This document shows, one piece after another, positions 8,059 through 15,910 of a stretch of DNA of 64,000 nt (position 1 is its first letter; every line of letters begins with the position of its first letter). The notes under the pieces are model-generated. The model did not search any database. It worked only from the letters and a program-made list of their open reading frames with translations, and was not told the origin of the DNA. Location of the stretch: contig NZ_JARUBM010000002.1 of the NCBI RefSeq assembly GCF_029626175.1, forward strand, positions 2,108,001-2,172,000, read 5' to 3'. Source of the stretch: Micromonospora sp. WMMD1082 (GTDB lineage: Bacteria > Actinomycetota > Actinomycetes > Mycobacteriales > Micromonosporaceae). The translations under genes were made by a program, and so were the position numbers.

Positions 8059-8850
8059 TCAGCCGGCCGAGCTGATCGGTACGTCCCGTGCATCGGCGGT
8101 CACCGTCAGCCCCTGCGGCTGCGGCCGGACCTCGCGGACGGTGAGCTGGAACGGCAGTTCCGGCAGGGGTACGTCGATCGAGATGCTGCGGGCGAAGTTG
8201 TTCACCAGGGTGCGGGCCAGCGGCACGTTGGGCAGCCCGTCGGCGTTCAGGTCCTCGAACTGCAGCGCGATCTGCCCCTGGTCGCCCACGACGATGTTGG
8301 CGGTGCCGGTGACCGTCAACCGCTGGCCGAGGATGTCCACCGGGGCGGTGACGGCGAGTTGCCCGTCCCGCTCGCCGAGGGTCAGCCCCTCCCGATCGAG
8401 CAGCGCGGCCAGGCTCTGGTAGCTGATGGTGCCGGTGCCGTTGACCGTGTCGGCCACGACCTCGCCCTGGCCGGTACGCAGGGTGTCCAACGAGGCCCGC
8501 ACGTTGCGGGCGTCCACGTCCAGGCTGGGCAGCGTGACCGCCTCACCCTGCACCGAGCCCTGCACCTCCCGCAGCCGGATCGAGATGCGCTCGTACCGGC
8601 CGTCGACCACCTGGGTGAGGAACGGGAACCCGCCGATCTCGACCTCCGGCGGCGAGGACTGCGCGCCCTGCTCGGCCACCTGCTGGCGCACCTCGTCGGC
8701 GATGCGGCGCTCGGCCACGCTGGCCGCGACCCGGTCGGCGATGGCGAGGAGTCCGACGAGGACGAGCAGCAGGACGACGAACCCGATCAGCACCTTGCGT
8801 CCGCGTCGCCGCGGGCGCCGTTCGTACGTCTGCTCCTGCTCCTGCGCCAC
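8059..8850 (-). CDS. LmeA-like DUF2993 phospholipid-binding envelope protein
   Basis: A 263-residue protein. GTG 8850 is preceded by AGGAGG at a 4-base spacing, which fixes the start inside a longer open frame. A charged N-terminus (about 1-18) leads into one hydrophobic segment (about 19-38: VLIGFVVLLLVLVGLLAIAD), a signal anchor or uncleaved signal peptide. The DUF2993 domain follows (about 45-255), including EVEIGGFPFLTQVVDGRYERI, here given in part: GGFPFLTQVV is diagnostic. The mycobacterial homologue LmeA binds phospholipid and supports lipomannan/lipoarabinomannan maturation. Gene order around it matches that locus. Its exact substrate in this organism is unknown. Confidence 0.88.
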   Translation of the reverse strand: MAQEQEQTYERRPRRRGRKVLIGFVVLLLVLVGLLAIADRVAASVAERRIADEVRQQVAEQGAQSSPPEVEIGGFPFLTQVVDGRYERISIRLREVQGSVQGEAVTLPSLDVDARNVRASLDTLRTGQGEVVADTVNGTGTISYQSLAALLDREGLTLGERDGQLAVTAPVDILGQRLTVTGTANIVVGDQGQIALQFEDLNADGLPNVPLARTLVNNFARSISIDVPLPELPFQLTVREVRPQPQGLTVTADARDVPISSAG

Positions 8851-8866
8851 GCCGCCTCCTGATCCT

Positions 8867-8902
8867 CGTCGTACCTTGATGCTTCGTCGTAGCTCGATGC
8901 CG
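8867..8902. repeat. Imperfect 18-bp tandem repeat upstream of the DUF2993 gene
   Basis: Two adjacent 18-base units share 14 positions: CGTCGTACCTTGATGCTT (8867-8884) and CGTCGTAGCTCGATGCCG (8885-8902). They lie 17-52 bases upstream of GTG 8850, where an operator or upstream promoter element could act. Confidence 0.4.
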
Positions 8903-8966
8903 CCCGCGGCGAACCGCTGGTACCCGCGCGCCGTACTTCTCAATCTCGCACCGCCGGATCGGCCGG

Positions 8967-9995
8967 TCAGAGCACCAGCCGGCACATCAGGTACGCGGCC
9001 GGCGCCGCCAACGCGAAGCCGCCGAGCGGCCCCTGCACGTGCCGCGCCGCCCAGACCGTGGGCAGCTCGCCCGCCATCAGCCGGCCCGCCTCGGCATAGC
9101 TCACGGCAAGATCGGCCAGGACGGCGACGACCGCCGCGACCAGGCCGATGATCGCGGCCCTGGTGGGGGTGAACGGGGTGACCAGGTAACCACCGAGGAG
9201 CGCGCTGACCAGGGTGCCCGCCATCGCGCCGCCGACCACGCCCGCCGCTCCCCGGGGCACCTGGGGCGCCAGCCTCGGCCAGGCGGCGATGGCGTCGGCC
9301 ACCCGGGCGACGGTGAGTGCCACCCCGGCCGCGGTGAGGCAGACGGCGATCGCCTGGGTGCCGGCGGGAATCCGGTTGAGCACGATGAGCGTGGCGATGG
9401 CGGCCACCCCGAACACGATGGTGGCGGTCGTCCGCAGCGAGTCGGTCACCCGGAGCCGGTCGACCCGCCGGACCAGCTGACCGAGCACTGCGGCGAGCAC
9501 CCCGCCGATCGCGACGTAGAAGAGGGGCCCCAGGCGGGCCTCGGCCGAGCGTACGGCCACGGTGTCGGCCGCCAGCGCGGTCACCCCGCCGACCCCGACC
9601 ACCACTCCCAGCGCGGGCGGCCGGGTGACCATCGTCCAGGCGAGCACGAACAGCAGTTGTACGGTCAGCACCACGACGGTGAAGGGCAGCCGGTGCCCCG
9701 GCCCGGAGGTCTGTGCGGCGACGACGAGGCCGATGCCGAGCAGCGCGGCAAAGCCGCCGATGGCGAGCGAGAGCTGCCGACGCACCTCGACCGGTGGCGC
9801 CTCCTCCTCGTCGTCCGCGTCCACCTCGTCGTCGGCACGGCGGGCCGCACCACCGCGGCGCAGGCGTCGCGGACCACCGGAACGCCGCTCGTCGGTCTCG
9901 ACGGCCGGGCCGGTACGCGGCGCCGGGCCGCCCGCCGGGGGCGGGCCCTCGGTCCACGGGTCGCGGCCGGTCTCGGGCGAGTTGGAGGGAAACAC
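8967..9995 (-). CDS. Polytopic membrane protein of unknown function
   Basis: About 342 residues from GTG 9995 (a TTG at 10016 in the same frame is an alternative; neither has a clear ribosome binding site). The first 75 residues are hydrophilic, with Pro-rich and acidic stretches (DDEVDADDEEEA). About nine to ten hydrophobic segments follow, starting LSLAIGGFAALLGIGLVV and ending near the C-terminus with GGFALAAPAAYLMCRLVL. No catalytic or transport signature was recognised. It is placed upstream of and co-directional with the DUF2993 gene, with a 116-bp gap, so a shared envelope role is possible. Confidence 0.75.
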   Translation of the reverse strand: MFPSNSPETGRDPWTEGPPPAGGPAPRTGPAVETDERRSGGPRRLRRGGAARRADDEVDADDEEEAPPVEVRRQLSLAIGGFAALLGIGLVVAAQTSGPGHRLPFTVVVLTVQLLFVLAWTMVTRPPALGVVVGVGGVTALAADTVAVRSAEARLGPLFYVAIGGVLAAVLGQLVRRVDRLRVTDSLRTTATIVFGVAAIATLIVLNRIPAGTQAIAVCLTAAGVALTVARVADAIAAWPRLAPQVPRGAAGVVGGAMAGTLVSALLGGYLVTPFTPTRAAIIGLVAAVVAVLADLAVSYAEAGRLMAGELPTVWAARHVQGPLGGFALAAPAAYLMCRLVL

Positions 9996-10249
9996 CCACC
10001 GATCGTGCCAGACCAACGGCAGATCGCGGTTGCCACCGTTTCCGCGACGTTAAAACCTGGGCCGCGATCAGGGGCAGATAGGGCAAACAGGAAACCTCGT
10101 CGGGGCGCCAAGCGGGCAATCGGTTACGCTCAACGGCGAAACCCGCCCGTCAGCGACGCCGGGACCCACGGAAGTTCCCAGCGCCACACCCCGCCCGGAG
10201 TGCCGCTGGTCGCGTGCGGCCGCAACGGGCCGCCGGGACGGAGGTGATC

Positions 10250-10987
10250 GTGGAGATCCTGCTGTTGGTGACCGCGCGAGCAGGCGAACCATCCGCAGTG
10301 CTACCCGCACTGGACCTGCTGCCGCACTCGGTCCGCACCGCACCGCGCGACGTCCGCACCCTGGTTGCCGGCCCGAGCCCGGACGCCGTGCTGGTCGACG
10401 CCCGCTCCGAGCTGAGCGAGGCCCGGGCCACCTGCCGGATGCTGCACGCCACCGGGCTCGGCGTACCGCTGGTGGCGGTGGTCACCGAGGCCGGGCTGAT
10501 CGCGCTGAACGCCGACTGGGGGGTCGACGACGTCATCCTCGCCTCCGCCGGTCCGGCCGAGGTGGAGGCCCGGCTGCGGCTCGCGGTCGGCCGGCTGAGC
10601 AACGCGACGGCCGGCGCCGGCGGCTCCATCCGGGCCGGCGAGTTGATGATCGACCCGGACACCTACGCCGCCAAGCTCAAGGGCCGCCCGCTCGACCTCA
10701 CCTACAAGGAGTTCGAGCTGCTCAAGTTCCTCGCCCAGCACCCGGGTCGGGTCTTCACCCGCGACCAGCTGCTGCGCGAGGTGTGGGGCTACGACTACTT
10801 CGGTGGCACCCGGACGGTCGACGTGCACGTACGACGGCTGCGGGCCAAGCTCGGCTCGGAGTACGAGTCGATGATCGGCACCGTCCGCCAGGTGGGGTAC
10901 AAGTTCGTCGTGCCCCCGTCGCGGACGCTGTCCGAGGCTGCCGAGCACGCCCCGCTGCCGGTCCGGGCCCTCACCATCGAGGGCTAA
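10250..10987 (+). CDS. glnR: GlnR-type OmpR-family response regulator
   Basis: A 245-residue regulator. GTG 10250 follows a near-ideal GGAGGTGATC, so the start is well supported. The N-terminal receiver-like domain (about 1-125) keeps the Asp equivalent to GlnR Asp50 (VLVDARSEL, Asp50) but lacks the usual acidic pair, as in GlnR proteins that work without phosphorylation. The C-terminal winged helix (about 140-230) has [20 protein letters not shown], the recognition segment [15 protein letters not shown] and GYKFVVP. In actinomycetes GlnR controls ammonium and nitrogen assimilation genes. No kinase gene is adjacent. The gene order rhodanese, LmeA, GlnR, MshD supports the orthology. Confidence 0.87.
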   Translation: MEILLLVTARAGEPSAVLPALDLLPHSVRTAPRDVRTLVAGPSPDAVLVDARSELSEARATCRMLHATGLGVPLVAVVTEAGLIALNADWGVDDVILASAGPAEVEARLRLAVGRLSNATAGAGGSIRAGELMIDPDTYAAKLKGRPLDLTYKEFELLKFLAQHPGRVFTRDQLLREVWGYDYFGGTRTVDVHVRRLRAKLGSEYESMIGTVRQVGYKFVVPPSRTLSEAAEHAPLPVRALTIEG

Positions 10988-11024
10988 TTTACCCATATGC
11001 CCCTTTTGGGCGACTTGACAGTCT

Positions 11025-11030
11025 TATGGT
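11025..11030 (+). promoter_or_regulatory. Possible -10 element TATGGT for the deacetylase gene
   Basis: TATGGT lies about 33 bases upstream of GTG 11063. A TTGACA at 11015-11020 is too close to serve as its -35, so this is a weak call. Confidence 0.3.
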
Positions 11031-11062
11031 GACTGCCGAGTTGGCCAGCGGGAGGGGCAGCG

Positions 11063-11953
11063 GTGGGTGGCAATCAGGCGGGGGCGGGACGCGCGCTCGG
11101 AATCATCACGCTCGTGGTGTCGGCGGTACTCGGCTCGACGTACCTGCTCGGACGGAGCCTGGTGCCCGACGCACCGCGCACCGACTCCGGGGTCACCGCG
11201 ACCGGCGCCGAGTACGCCGACCAGTCCGCACCCACCGACGCCGAACCTGACGTCGGTGCCACCCGCGCGCCCGGCGAGCCCGACGGCGCTCCCGGCCCTC
11301 GGCCGAACGGGCCCGAGGGCACCGACGGCGAGGCGTCGGAGGCGAACATCGGCCCGCTGGGCACCCGGGTGCGCACCGGCGGTGCCGGCGTCGCGCTCAC
11401 CTTCGACGACGGTCCGAACCCCGACTACACCCCCCAGGTTCTCGCGATCCTGCGCGAATACCACGTCACGGCCACGTTCTGCGTGGTCGGCAAGAACGCC
11501 CAGGCGTACCCGTGGCTCGTCGAGCAGATCGTCGCCGAGGGTCACACGCTCTGCAACCACAGTTGGGACCACGACGTCGCCCTGGGCGCCCGGTCACCCG
11601 AGTGGATCCGGGCCGATCTGCTGCGGACCAGCGAGGCGATCCGCGCGGCGGTCCCGGACGCACCCATCGCCTGGTACCGGCAACCCGGCGGCGCCTGGAC
11701 CTACTCGGTCATCTCCGTCTCCCGCGACCTCGGCATGGCTCCGCTGCACTGGACGCTGGATCCCTCCGACTGGCGCGCGCCCGGCGCGACCCGCATCGCC
11801 ACATCCGTGATCAACGGGGTGCAACCCGGTTCGATCGTCCTGCTGCACGACGCGGGCGGCGACCGGCAGGGCACCGTGAACGCGTTGTACCGGATCCTGC
11901 CCGAGTTGACCGCCCGGTTCGACATCCAGGCGCTGCCGATCCGGGGGACGTGA
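11063..11953 (+). CDS. Polysaccharide deacetylase (NodB homology, carbohydrate esterase 4)
   Basis: A 296-residue extracytoplasmic enzyme; GTG 11063 has GGGAGG about 7-9 bases upstream. A hydrophobic N-terminal segment (ALGIITLVVSAVLGSTYLLG, about 10-29) is a signal or anchor, followed by a Pro/Gly/Asp-rich linker to about 95. The NodB domain shows its motifs in order: LTFDDGPNPDYTP (metal and catalytic Asp), HSWDHD (metal His), RQPGGAW, LDPSDWRAP and IVLLHDAGG. The family de-N-acetylates peptidoglycan, chitin or other N-acetylglucosamine polymers, using a divalent metal. It has its own ribosome binding site and lies between glnR and mshD; the substrate cannot be told from sequence. Confidence 0.9.
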   Translation: MGGNQAGAGRALGIITLVVSAVLGSTYLLGRSLVPDAPRTDSGVTATGAEYADQSAPTDAEPDVGATRAPGEPDGAPGPRPNGPEGTDGEASEANIGPLGTRVRTGGAGVALTFDDGPNPDYTPQVLAILREYHVTATFCVVGKNAQAYPWLVEQIVAEGHTLCNHSWDHDVALGARSPEWIRADLLRTSEAIRAAVPDAPIAWYRQPGGAWTYSVISVSRDLGMAPLHWTLDPSDWRAPGATRIATSVINGVQPGSIVLLHDAGGDRQGTVNALYRILPELTARFDIQALPIRGT

Positions 11954-11999
11954 GGGGCCGGGCCGCCCGGCCCGGCAGGTGGCATCCGTGCCATCCGGC

Positions 12000-12005
12000 T
12001 ACGGT
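12000..12005 (+). promoter_or_regulatory. -10 element TACGGT of leaderless mshD
   Basis: TACGGT with a 6-base gap to GTG 12012. This favours GTG 12012 over the in-frame ATG at 11979, although the intervening GAGG could also act as a weak ribosome binding site. Confidence 0.5.
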
Positions 12006-12011
12006 GAGGAC

Positions 12012-12938
12012 GTGAGCAGCACTGAGGCGAGCAGCAACCAGGTCAGCCGCGCCGACCGGCTCGGACCGACGGAGATCGCCGAGGTGCTGGCGCTCGCCGC
12101 AACGGCGGGCGACACCGACGGCGCGGACCCGCTGGACGAACACGTCCTGCTCCGGCTGCGCGACGCGCACGCGGCGGCGACCCACCTGATCGCCCGCTCC
12201 GACGACGGCACGCTCACCGGGTACGCCCACCTCGACACCACCGACCCCGTCAGCGGCGTCGGGGTGGAACTGGTGGTGCATCCGGCGTACCGGCGGCGGG
12301 GCATCGGCCGGGCGCTGGCCCGGGGAGTGTTGGCGAGCGCCACCGGGCCGCTGCGCGCCTGGGCGCACGGCGACCACCCCTCGGCCGCGGCGCTCGCGGT
12401 GGACCTCGGCTTCCACCGCGCACGCCTGCTCTGGCAGTTGCGTCGACCGCTCACCGCACCGCTGGCCGAACCGCGGCTGCCCGACGGGGTGACGCTGCGC
12501 GCGTTCCGCCCCGGCGCCGACGACGAGGCGTGGTTGACGCTGAACGCGCGGGCCTTCGCCGAGCATCCGGAGCAGGGGCGGTGGAGCATCGAGGACCTAC
12601 GGTTACGCCTCGCCGAGCCGTGGTTCGACCCGGCCGGCTTCCTGCTCGCCGTCGAGTCGGCGACCGACCGGCTGCTCGGGTACCACTGGACCAAGGTGCA
12701 CGAACGGCCCGGCTCGGCCCCCATCGGCGAGGTGTACGTGCTCGGGGTGGAGCCGTCGGCGCACGGTGGCGGGCTCGGGCGGGCACTGACCACGGCGGGC
12801 CTGGCGTACCTGCGGGAGCGGCGCGGGCTGGACCGGGTGATGCTCTACGTCGACGAGTCCAACACCGGCGCGGTGGCGCTCTACGAGCGGCTCGGCTTCG
12901 CCCGCTGGTCGGCCCACGTCAACTACCACCTCGGCTGA
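12012..12938 (+). CDS. mshD: Mycothiol synthase (MshD)
   Basis: A 308-residue tandem-GNAT protein that transfers acetyl from acetyl-CoA to the cysteinyl amine of Cys-GlcN-Ins, the last step of mycothiol synthesis. The N-terminal GNAT half (about 5-145) has VELVVHPAYRRRGIGRALA with the CoA-binding pyrophosphate loop. The C-terminal half (about 155-305) has EVYVLGVEPSAHGGGLGRAL and YVDESNTGAVALYERLGF. Length and two-domain layout fit MshD. The neighbourhood resembles mycobacterial Rv0817c-Rv0819, where MshD is Rv0819. Mycothiol is the main low-molecular-weight thiol of actinobacteria, consistent with the sulfur genes at 6.5-8 kb. Confidence 0.92.
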   Translation: MSSTEASSNQVSRADRLGPTEIAEVLALAATAGDTDGADPLDEHVLLRLRDAHAAATHLIARSDDGTLTGYAHLDTTDPVSGVGVELVVHPAYRRRGIGRALARGVLASATGPLRAWAHGDHPSAAALAVDLGFHRARLLWQLRRPLTAPLAEPRLPDGVTLRAFRPGADDEAWLTLNARAFAEHPEQGRWSIEDLRLRLAEPWFDPAGFLLAVESATDRLLGYHWTKVHERPGSAPIGEVYVLGVEPSAHGGGLGRALTTAGLAYLRERRGLDRVMLYVDESNTGAVALYERLGFARWSAHVNYHLG

Positions 12939-12946
12939 CGCGACAG

Positions 12947-13792
12947 TCAGGACATCGGCGGGCCGGTCAGGTAGAACCGGGGCTCGTCCTCGTCGGACAG
13001 GTCGAGGTGCGGGGTGATCGGGGTGGCCGCGTCCCGGCTGGCCGCCGCCCGCGCCACCGCCGCGAGATCGGCGCAGGCGGCCACCTCGCCGAGGGTGACC
13101 AGGGTCGGCGGAAGCATGGTCAGCTCACCGGCCGCGGCGCGCTCACCCGCGTCGGCGGGCCGGACCCAGAGCGTGTGGTCGGCCTCGCCGGAGACGTCGC
13201 GGGTCCGCTGGCCGCCGGGCAGCAGCGCCACGAAGAAGTACGTGTCGAACCGGCGCGGCTCGAACTCCGGTGTCACCCACCGGCTCCACGGCAGCAGCAG
13301 GTCCGACCGGAGGGTGAGCCCTCGCCCGGCGAGCAGGTCGGCGAAGCCGATGCGCCGCTGCTCCAGGTCGCCCCGGGCAGCCTCCCAGCCGTCATCGCTG
13401 ACATCGCCGACGACCCGGCTCGCGTCCGGGCCGGCGAGCAGCACCCCGGCCTCCTCGAAGACCTCACGGGCCGCCGCGCAGACGACCGCCTGCGCCGCGG
13501 CCGGGGCCAGTCCGAGGCGTACGCCCCAGTCCGCCGGTTCCGGACCGGCCCAGTCCAGGTGGGTGGTGGAGTCCGAGGGGTCGACCCCGCCACCGGGGAA
13601 GGCGTACATGCCGCCGAAGGCCATCGTCGCGACCCGACGGATCAGGTAGACCTCGAAGCCCACACCGGCCGGGCGGAGCAGCAGCACGGTGGCGGCCACC
13701 CGGGGCACCGCCGGCGTGCCGCCGGAGGCCCGGAAGCGGCGGGCGTGCGCCACCAGCGCGGTCGGCGCCGGGAAGCCACGGTCGGTCGTCAT
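12947..13792 (-). CDS. NUDIX hydrolase
   Basis: A 281-residue protein from ATG 13792. The NUDIX core (about 28-215) begins PRVAATVLLLRPAG. The Nudix box is split as GGGVDPSD, then AAREVFEEAGVLLAG, giving the GX5EX7REUXEEXGU pattern with a longer insert, as in the RP2p/NUDT19-like branch. Such enzymes hydrolyse nucleoside diphosphates linked to another group, with NUDT19-like members acting on CoA derivatives. Substrate here is unknown. It converges with mshD (9-bp gap) and diverges from the oxidoreductase gene at 13854. The start fits a leaderless transcript. Confidence 0.87.
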   Translation of the reverse strand: MTTDRGFPAPTALVAHARRFRASGGTPAVPRVAATVLLLRPAGVGFEVYLIRRVATMAFGGMYAFPGGGVDPSDSTTHLDWAGPEPADWGVRLGLAPAAAQAVVCAAAREVFEEAGVLLAGPDASRVVGDVSDDGWEAARGDLEQRRIGFADLLAGRGLTLRSDLLLPWSRWVTPEFEPRRFDTYFFVALLPGGQRTRDVSGEADHTLWVRPADAGERAAAGELTMLPPTLVTLGEVAACADLAAVARAAASRDAATPITPHLDLSDEDEPRFYLTGPPMS

Positions 13793-13799
13793 GCGCCCG

Positions 13800-13805
13800 A
13801 GCCTA
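13800..13805 (-). promoter_or_regulatory. -10 element TAGGCT of the leaderless NUDIX gene
   Basis: TAGGCT on the minus strand, 7 bases before ATG 13792; no Shine-Dalgarno sequence in between. Confidence 0.55.
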
Positions 13806-13841
13806 CGTGGATGCCAGTACAGCCCCGGAGCCGATCTTCGG

Positions 13842-13847
13842 TAGCGT
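13842..13847 (+). promoter_or_regulatory. -10 element TAGCGT of the leaderless oxidoreductase gene
   Basis: TAGCGT, 6 bases before ATG 13854; no Shine-Dalgarno sequence in between. Confidence 0.55.
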
Positions 13848-13853
13848 CACGCC

Positions 13854-14822
13854 ATGACTCGTTGGGGCATCCTGGCCACCGGCCACATCGCCGCCCGCTT
13901 CGCCGAGGACCTCCGGCTGGTGCCGGGGGCCGAACTGGTCGCGGTCGGCTCACGGACCGCGGAGAGCGCGAAGCGCTTCGCGGAGCGGCACGGCGTACCG
14001 AGGGCGTACGCCTCCTGGGCGGAGCTGGCCGCGGACGCCGAGGTGGACGTGATCTACGTCGCCACCCCGCACGCCGCTCACCACGAGGCGGCGCTGACCT
14101 GTCTCGCCGCCGGTAGGCCGGTGCTGCTGGAGAAGCCGTTCACCCTCGACCTGGCCACCAGCACCGACGTGGTCGACACCGCCCGCGCCGCCGGGGTCTT
14201 CCTCATGGAGGCGATGTGGATGCGGTGCAACCCGCTCGTGCTCCGGATCTGCGAGTTGATCGCCGATGGCGCGATCGGCACGGTGACCAGCGTCCGGGCC
14301 GACTTCGGCGTCGCCGGGCCGTTCCCACCCGAGCACCGGATGCGGGCCCGGGCGCTGGGCGGCGGCGCGCTGCTGGATCTCGGTGTCTACCCGGTCAGCC
14401 TGGCCCACCTGCTGCTGGGCGTGCCGCAGCACGTGCGGTCGTGGGCGAAGCTGAGCCCGGAGGGGGTGGACGAGAACACCGGACTGGTCTTCGGGTACGA
14501 CTCGGGGGCCGTTGCCACGCTCAGCTGCGGCATGGTGGGGGTGACCGGGATCACCGCCTCGATCACCGGCACCACCGGGCGGATCGACCTGCCCGAGCCG
14601 TTCTTCCGGCCCGGCGGGTTCGTCCTGCACCGGTCCGGCGCGGAGCCCGAGGCGATCGCCGGGGAGCTGGTCGGCTCGGGCTACCAGCACGAGGCCATCG
14701 AGGTGCAGCGCTGCCTGGCCGAGGGGCTGACCGAGAGCCCGCTGGTCCCGCACGCCGCCACCCTGGAGATCATGGCCCTGCTCGACGACATCCGCGCCCA
14801 GATCGGCGTCTCCTACATCTGA
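13854..14822 (+). CDS. Gfo/Idh/MocA family NAD(P)-dependent oxidoreductase
   Basis: A 322-residue cytosolic oxidoreductase. The N-terminal Rossmann fold (about 1-118) starts RWGILATGHIAARFAEDL, a variant of the GxGxxA dinucleotide loop, followed by VAVGSRTAESAKRFAERHG. The family EKP motif is present (LLEKPFTLDL), with its catalytic Lys at about 94. The C-terminal alpha/beta domain (about 130-322) has GGGALLDLGVYPVSLAHLL, matching the dimeric dihydrodiol/glucose-fructose oxidoreductase branch. Members oxidise or reduce sugars and related polyols; the substrate is not evident. It is a single-gene unit ending in the nested palindrome at 14845-14900. Confidence 0.9.
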   Translation: MTRWGILATGHIAARFAEDLRLVPGAELVAVGSRTAESAKRFAERHGVPRAYASWAELAADAEVDVIYVATPHAAHHEAALTCLAAGRPVLLEKPFTLDLATSTDVVDTARAAGVFLMEAMWMRCNPLVLRICELIADGAIGTVTSVRADFGVAGPFPPEHRMRARALGGGALLDLGVYPVSLAHLLLGVPQHVRSWAKLSPEGVDENTGLVFGYDSGAVATLSCGMVGVTGITASITGTTGRIDLPEPFFRPGGFVLHRSGAEPEAIAGELVGSGYQHEAIEVQRCLAEGLTESPLVPHAATLEIMALLDDIRAQIGVSYI

Positions 14823-14844
14823 CGGTCGCCGGGCCCCGCCCCGA

Positions 14845-14900
14845 GTGTTAGGAAGGGCCCCTACCCAACGCCAGGCGTTGACCGGGGCCCCTCCTAACAC
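14845..14900. terminator. Nested palindrome, probable bidirectional terminator and dispersed repeat
   Basis: Outer arms GTGTTAGGA (14845) and TCCTAACAC (ending 14900) continue into GGGCCCC on both sides with one mismatch, about 16 of 17 bp paired. Inside is a second hairpin, CAACGCC-A-GGCGTTG (14866-14880). It fills the convergent gap between the oxidoreductase stop (14822) and the pit stop (14902). From memory, similar GTTAGGA/GGGGCCCC elements recur in Micromonospora genomes; only one copy is in this window. Confidence 0.7.
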
Positions 14901-14901
14901 C

Positions 14902-15906
14902 TCAGCTGAAGATGGGGCGGACCACGAAGTACATCAGGGCGCCGATCGAGCCGGCGGCCGGGAAGGTCAGGATCCACGCCCCGACGATGTTGCCGGCCAC
15001 GCCCCAGCGCACGGCGGAGAGCCGCTTGGTGGCGCCGACACCCATGATCGCCGAGGTGATCGTGTGGGTGGTCGAGATCGGGGCGCCGAGGACCAGCGCG
15101 TTGAAGTACAGCACGCCGCTGGCCACGGTCTCGGCCGCGAAGCCCTCCGGCGGGCGCAGGTCGATGATCTTCCGGCCGAGGGTCCGGATGATCCGCCAGC
15201 CACCGGCGTACGTGCCGGCCGCCAGCACGGCCGCCGAGGTCCAGAACGCCCACTCCGGGATGTAGGTCGCGTCGTCCTGGTATCCGCCGACGAAGAGGGC
15301 GAGCACCACGATGCCGATGGTCTTGGCCGCGTCCTGCATGCCGTGGCCGACCGACATGGCCGCCGCCGAGGCGGTCTGCGCCCAGCGGAAGCCCCGGTTC
15401 AGCTTGCCCGGGTGCCCCTTCCGGAAGATCCACTGCACGGCGATCATCACGATGTAGCCGAGGAGGAAACCGACCATCGGCGACAGGATCATCGGCACGA
15501 TCACGCTCTCGCCGATGCCCGACCAGAGCACCGTGCCGGAGGCGGCGACGGTCGAACCGACCAGGCCACCGATCAGGGCGTGCGAGGACGACGAGGGCAG
15601 CCCGAAGTACCAGGTGATGATGTTCCAGGTGATCGCGCCGATCACGCCGGCGAAGACGATGCCGAGGCTGGACACGCCCGTCGGCAGCTCGACGAGGCCG
15701 CTACCGACCGTCTTGGCGACCTCGGCGCCGAAGTGGGCGCCGATGAAGTTGCCGACCGCCGCCATGGCCAGGGCCACCCGGGGTGTGAGCGCCCGGGTGG
15801 AGATGCTGGTCGCGATCGCGTTGGCGGCATCGTGGAAGCCGTTGGTGTAGTCGAACACCAGGGCTACCCCGATCACCGCCAGCACGGCGATGAGCTCGGG
15901 ACTCAC
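14902..15906 (-). CDS. Low-affinity inorganic phosphate transporter (Pit)
   Basis: A 334-residue polytopic membrane protein of the PiT family, which imports phosphate (usually as metal-phosphate) with protons. It shows the duplicated PiT signature: GFHDAANAIATSISTRALTP near the N-terminus and GAPISTTHTITSAIMGVGA near the C-terminus. Around ten hydrophobic segments are visible. GTG 15906 lies 4 bases after the stop codon of the DUF47 gene, so the two form an operon, as for the Streptomyces pitH2 pair. The PHO-box-like repeats at 16657-16689 suggest control by phosphate supply. Confidence 0.93.
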   Translation of the reverse strand: MSPELIAVLAVIGVALVFDYTNGFHDAANAIATSISTRALTPRVALAMAAVGNFIGAHFGAEVAKTVGSGLVELPTGVSSLGIVFAGVIGAITWNIITWYFGLPSSSSHALIGGLVGSTVAASGTVLWSGIGESVIVPMILSPMVGFLLGYIVMIAVQWIFRKGHPGKLNRGFRWAQTASAAAMSVGHGMQDAAKTIGIVVLALFVGGYQDDATYIPEWAFWTSAAVLAAGTYAGGWRIIRTLGRKIIDLRPPEGFAAETVASGVLYFNALVLGAPISTTHTITSAIMGVGATKRLSAVRWGVAGNIVGAWILTFPAAGSIGALMYFVVRPIFS

Positions 15907-15910
15907 AGGC

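Noticed and set aside
8851..10119. N-terminal extension of the LmeA-like frame to 10119
   Set aside because: The extension reads as Arg/Gly-rich noise across the membrane-protein gene; AGGAGG before GTG 8850 marks the true start.
11015..11030. TTGACA near the deacetylase gene as a -35 box
   Set aside because: The only -10-like hexamer (TATGGT) is 4 bases away, and no hexamer fits at 16-18 bases.
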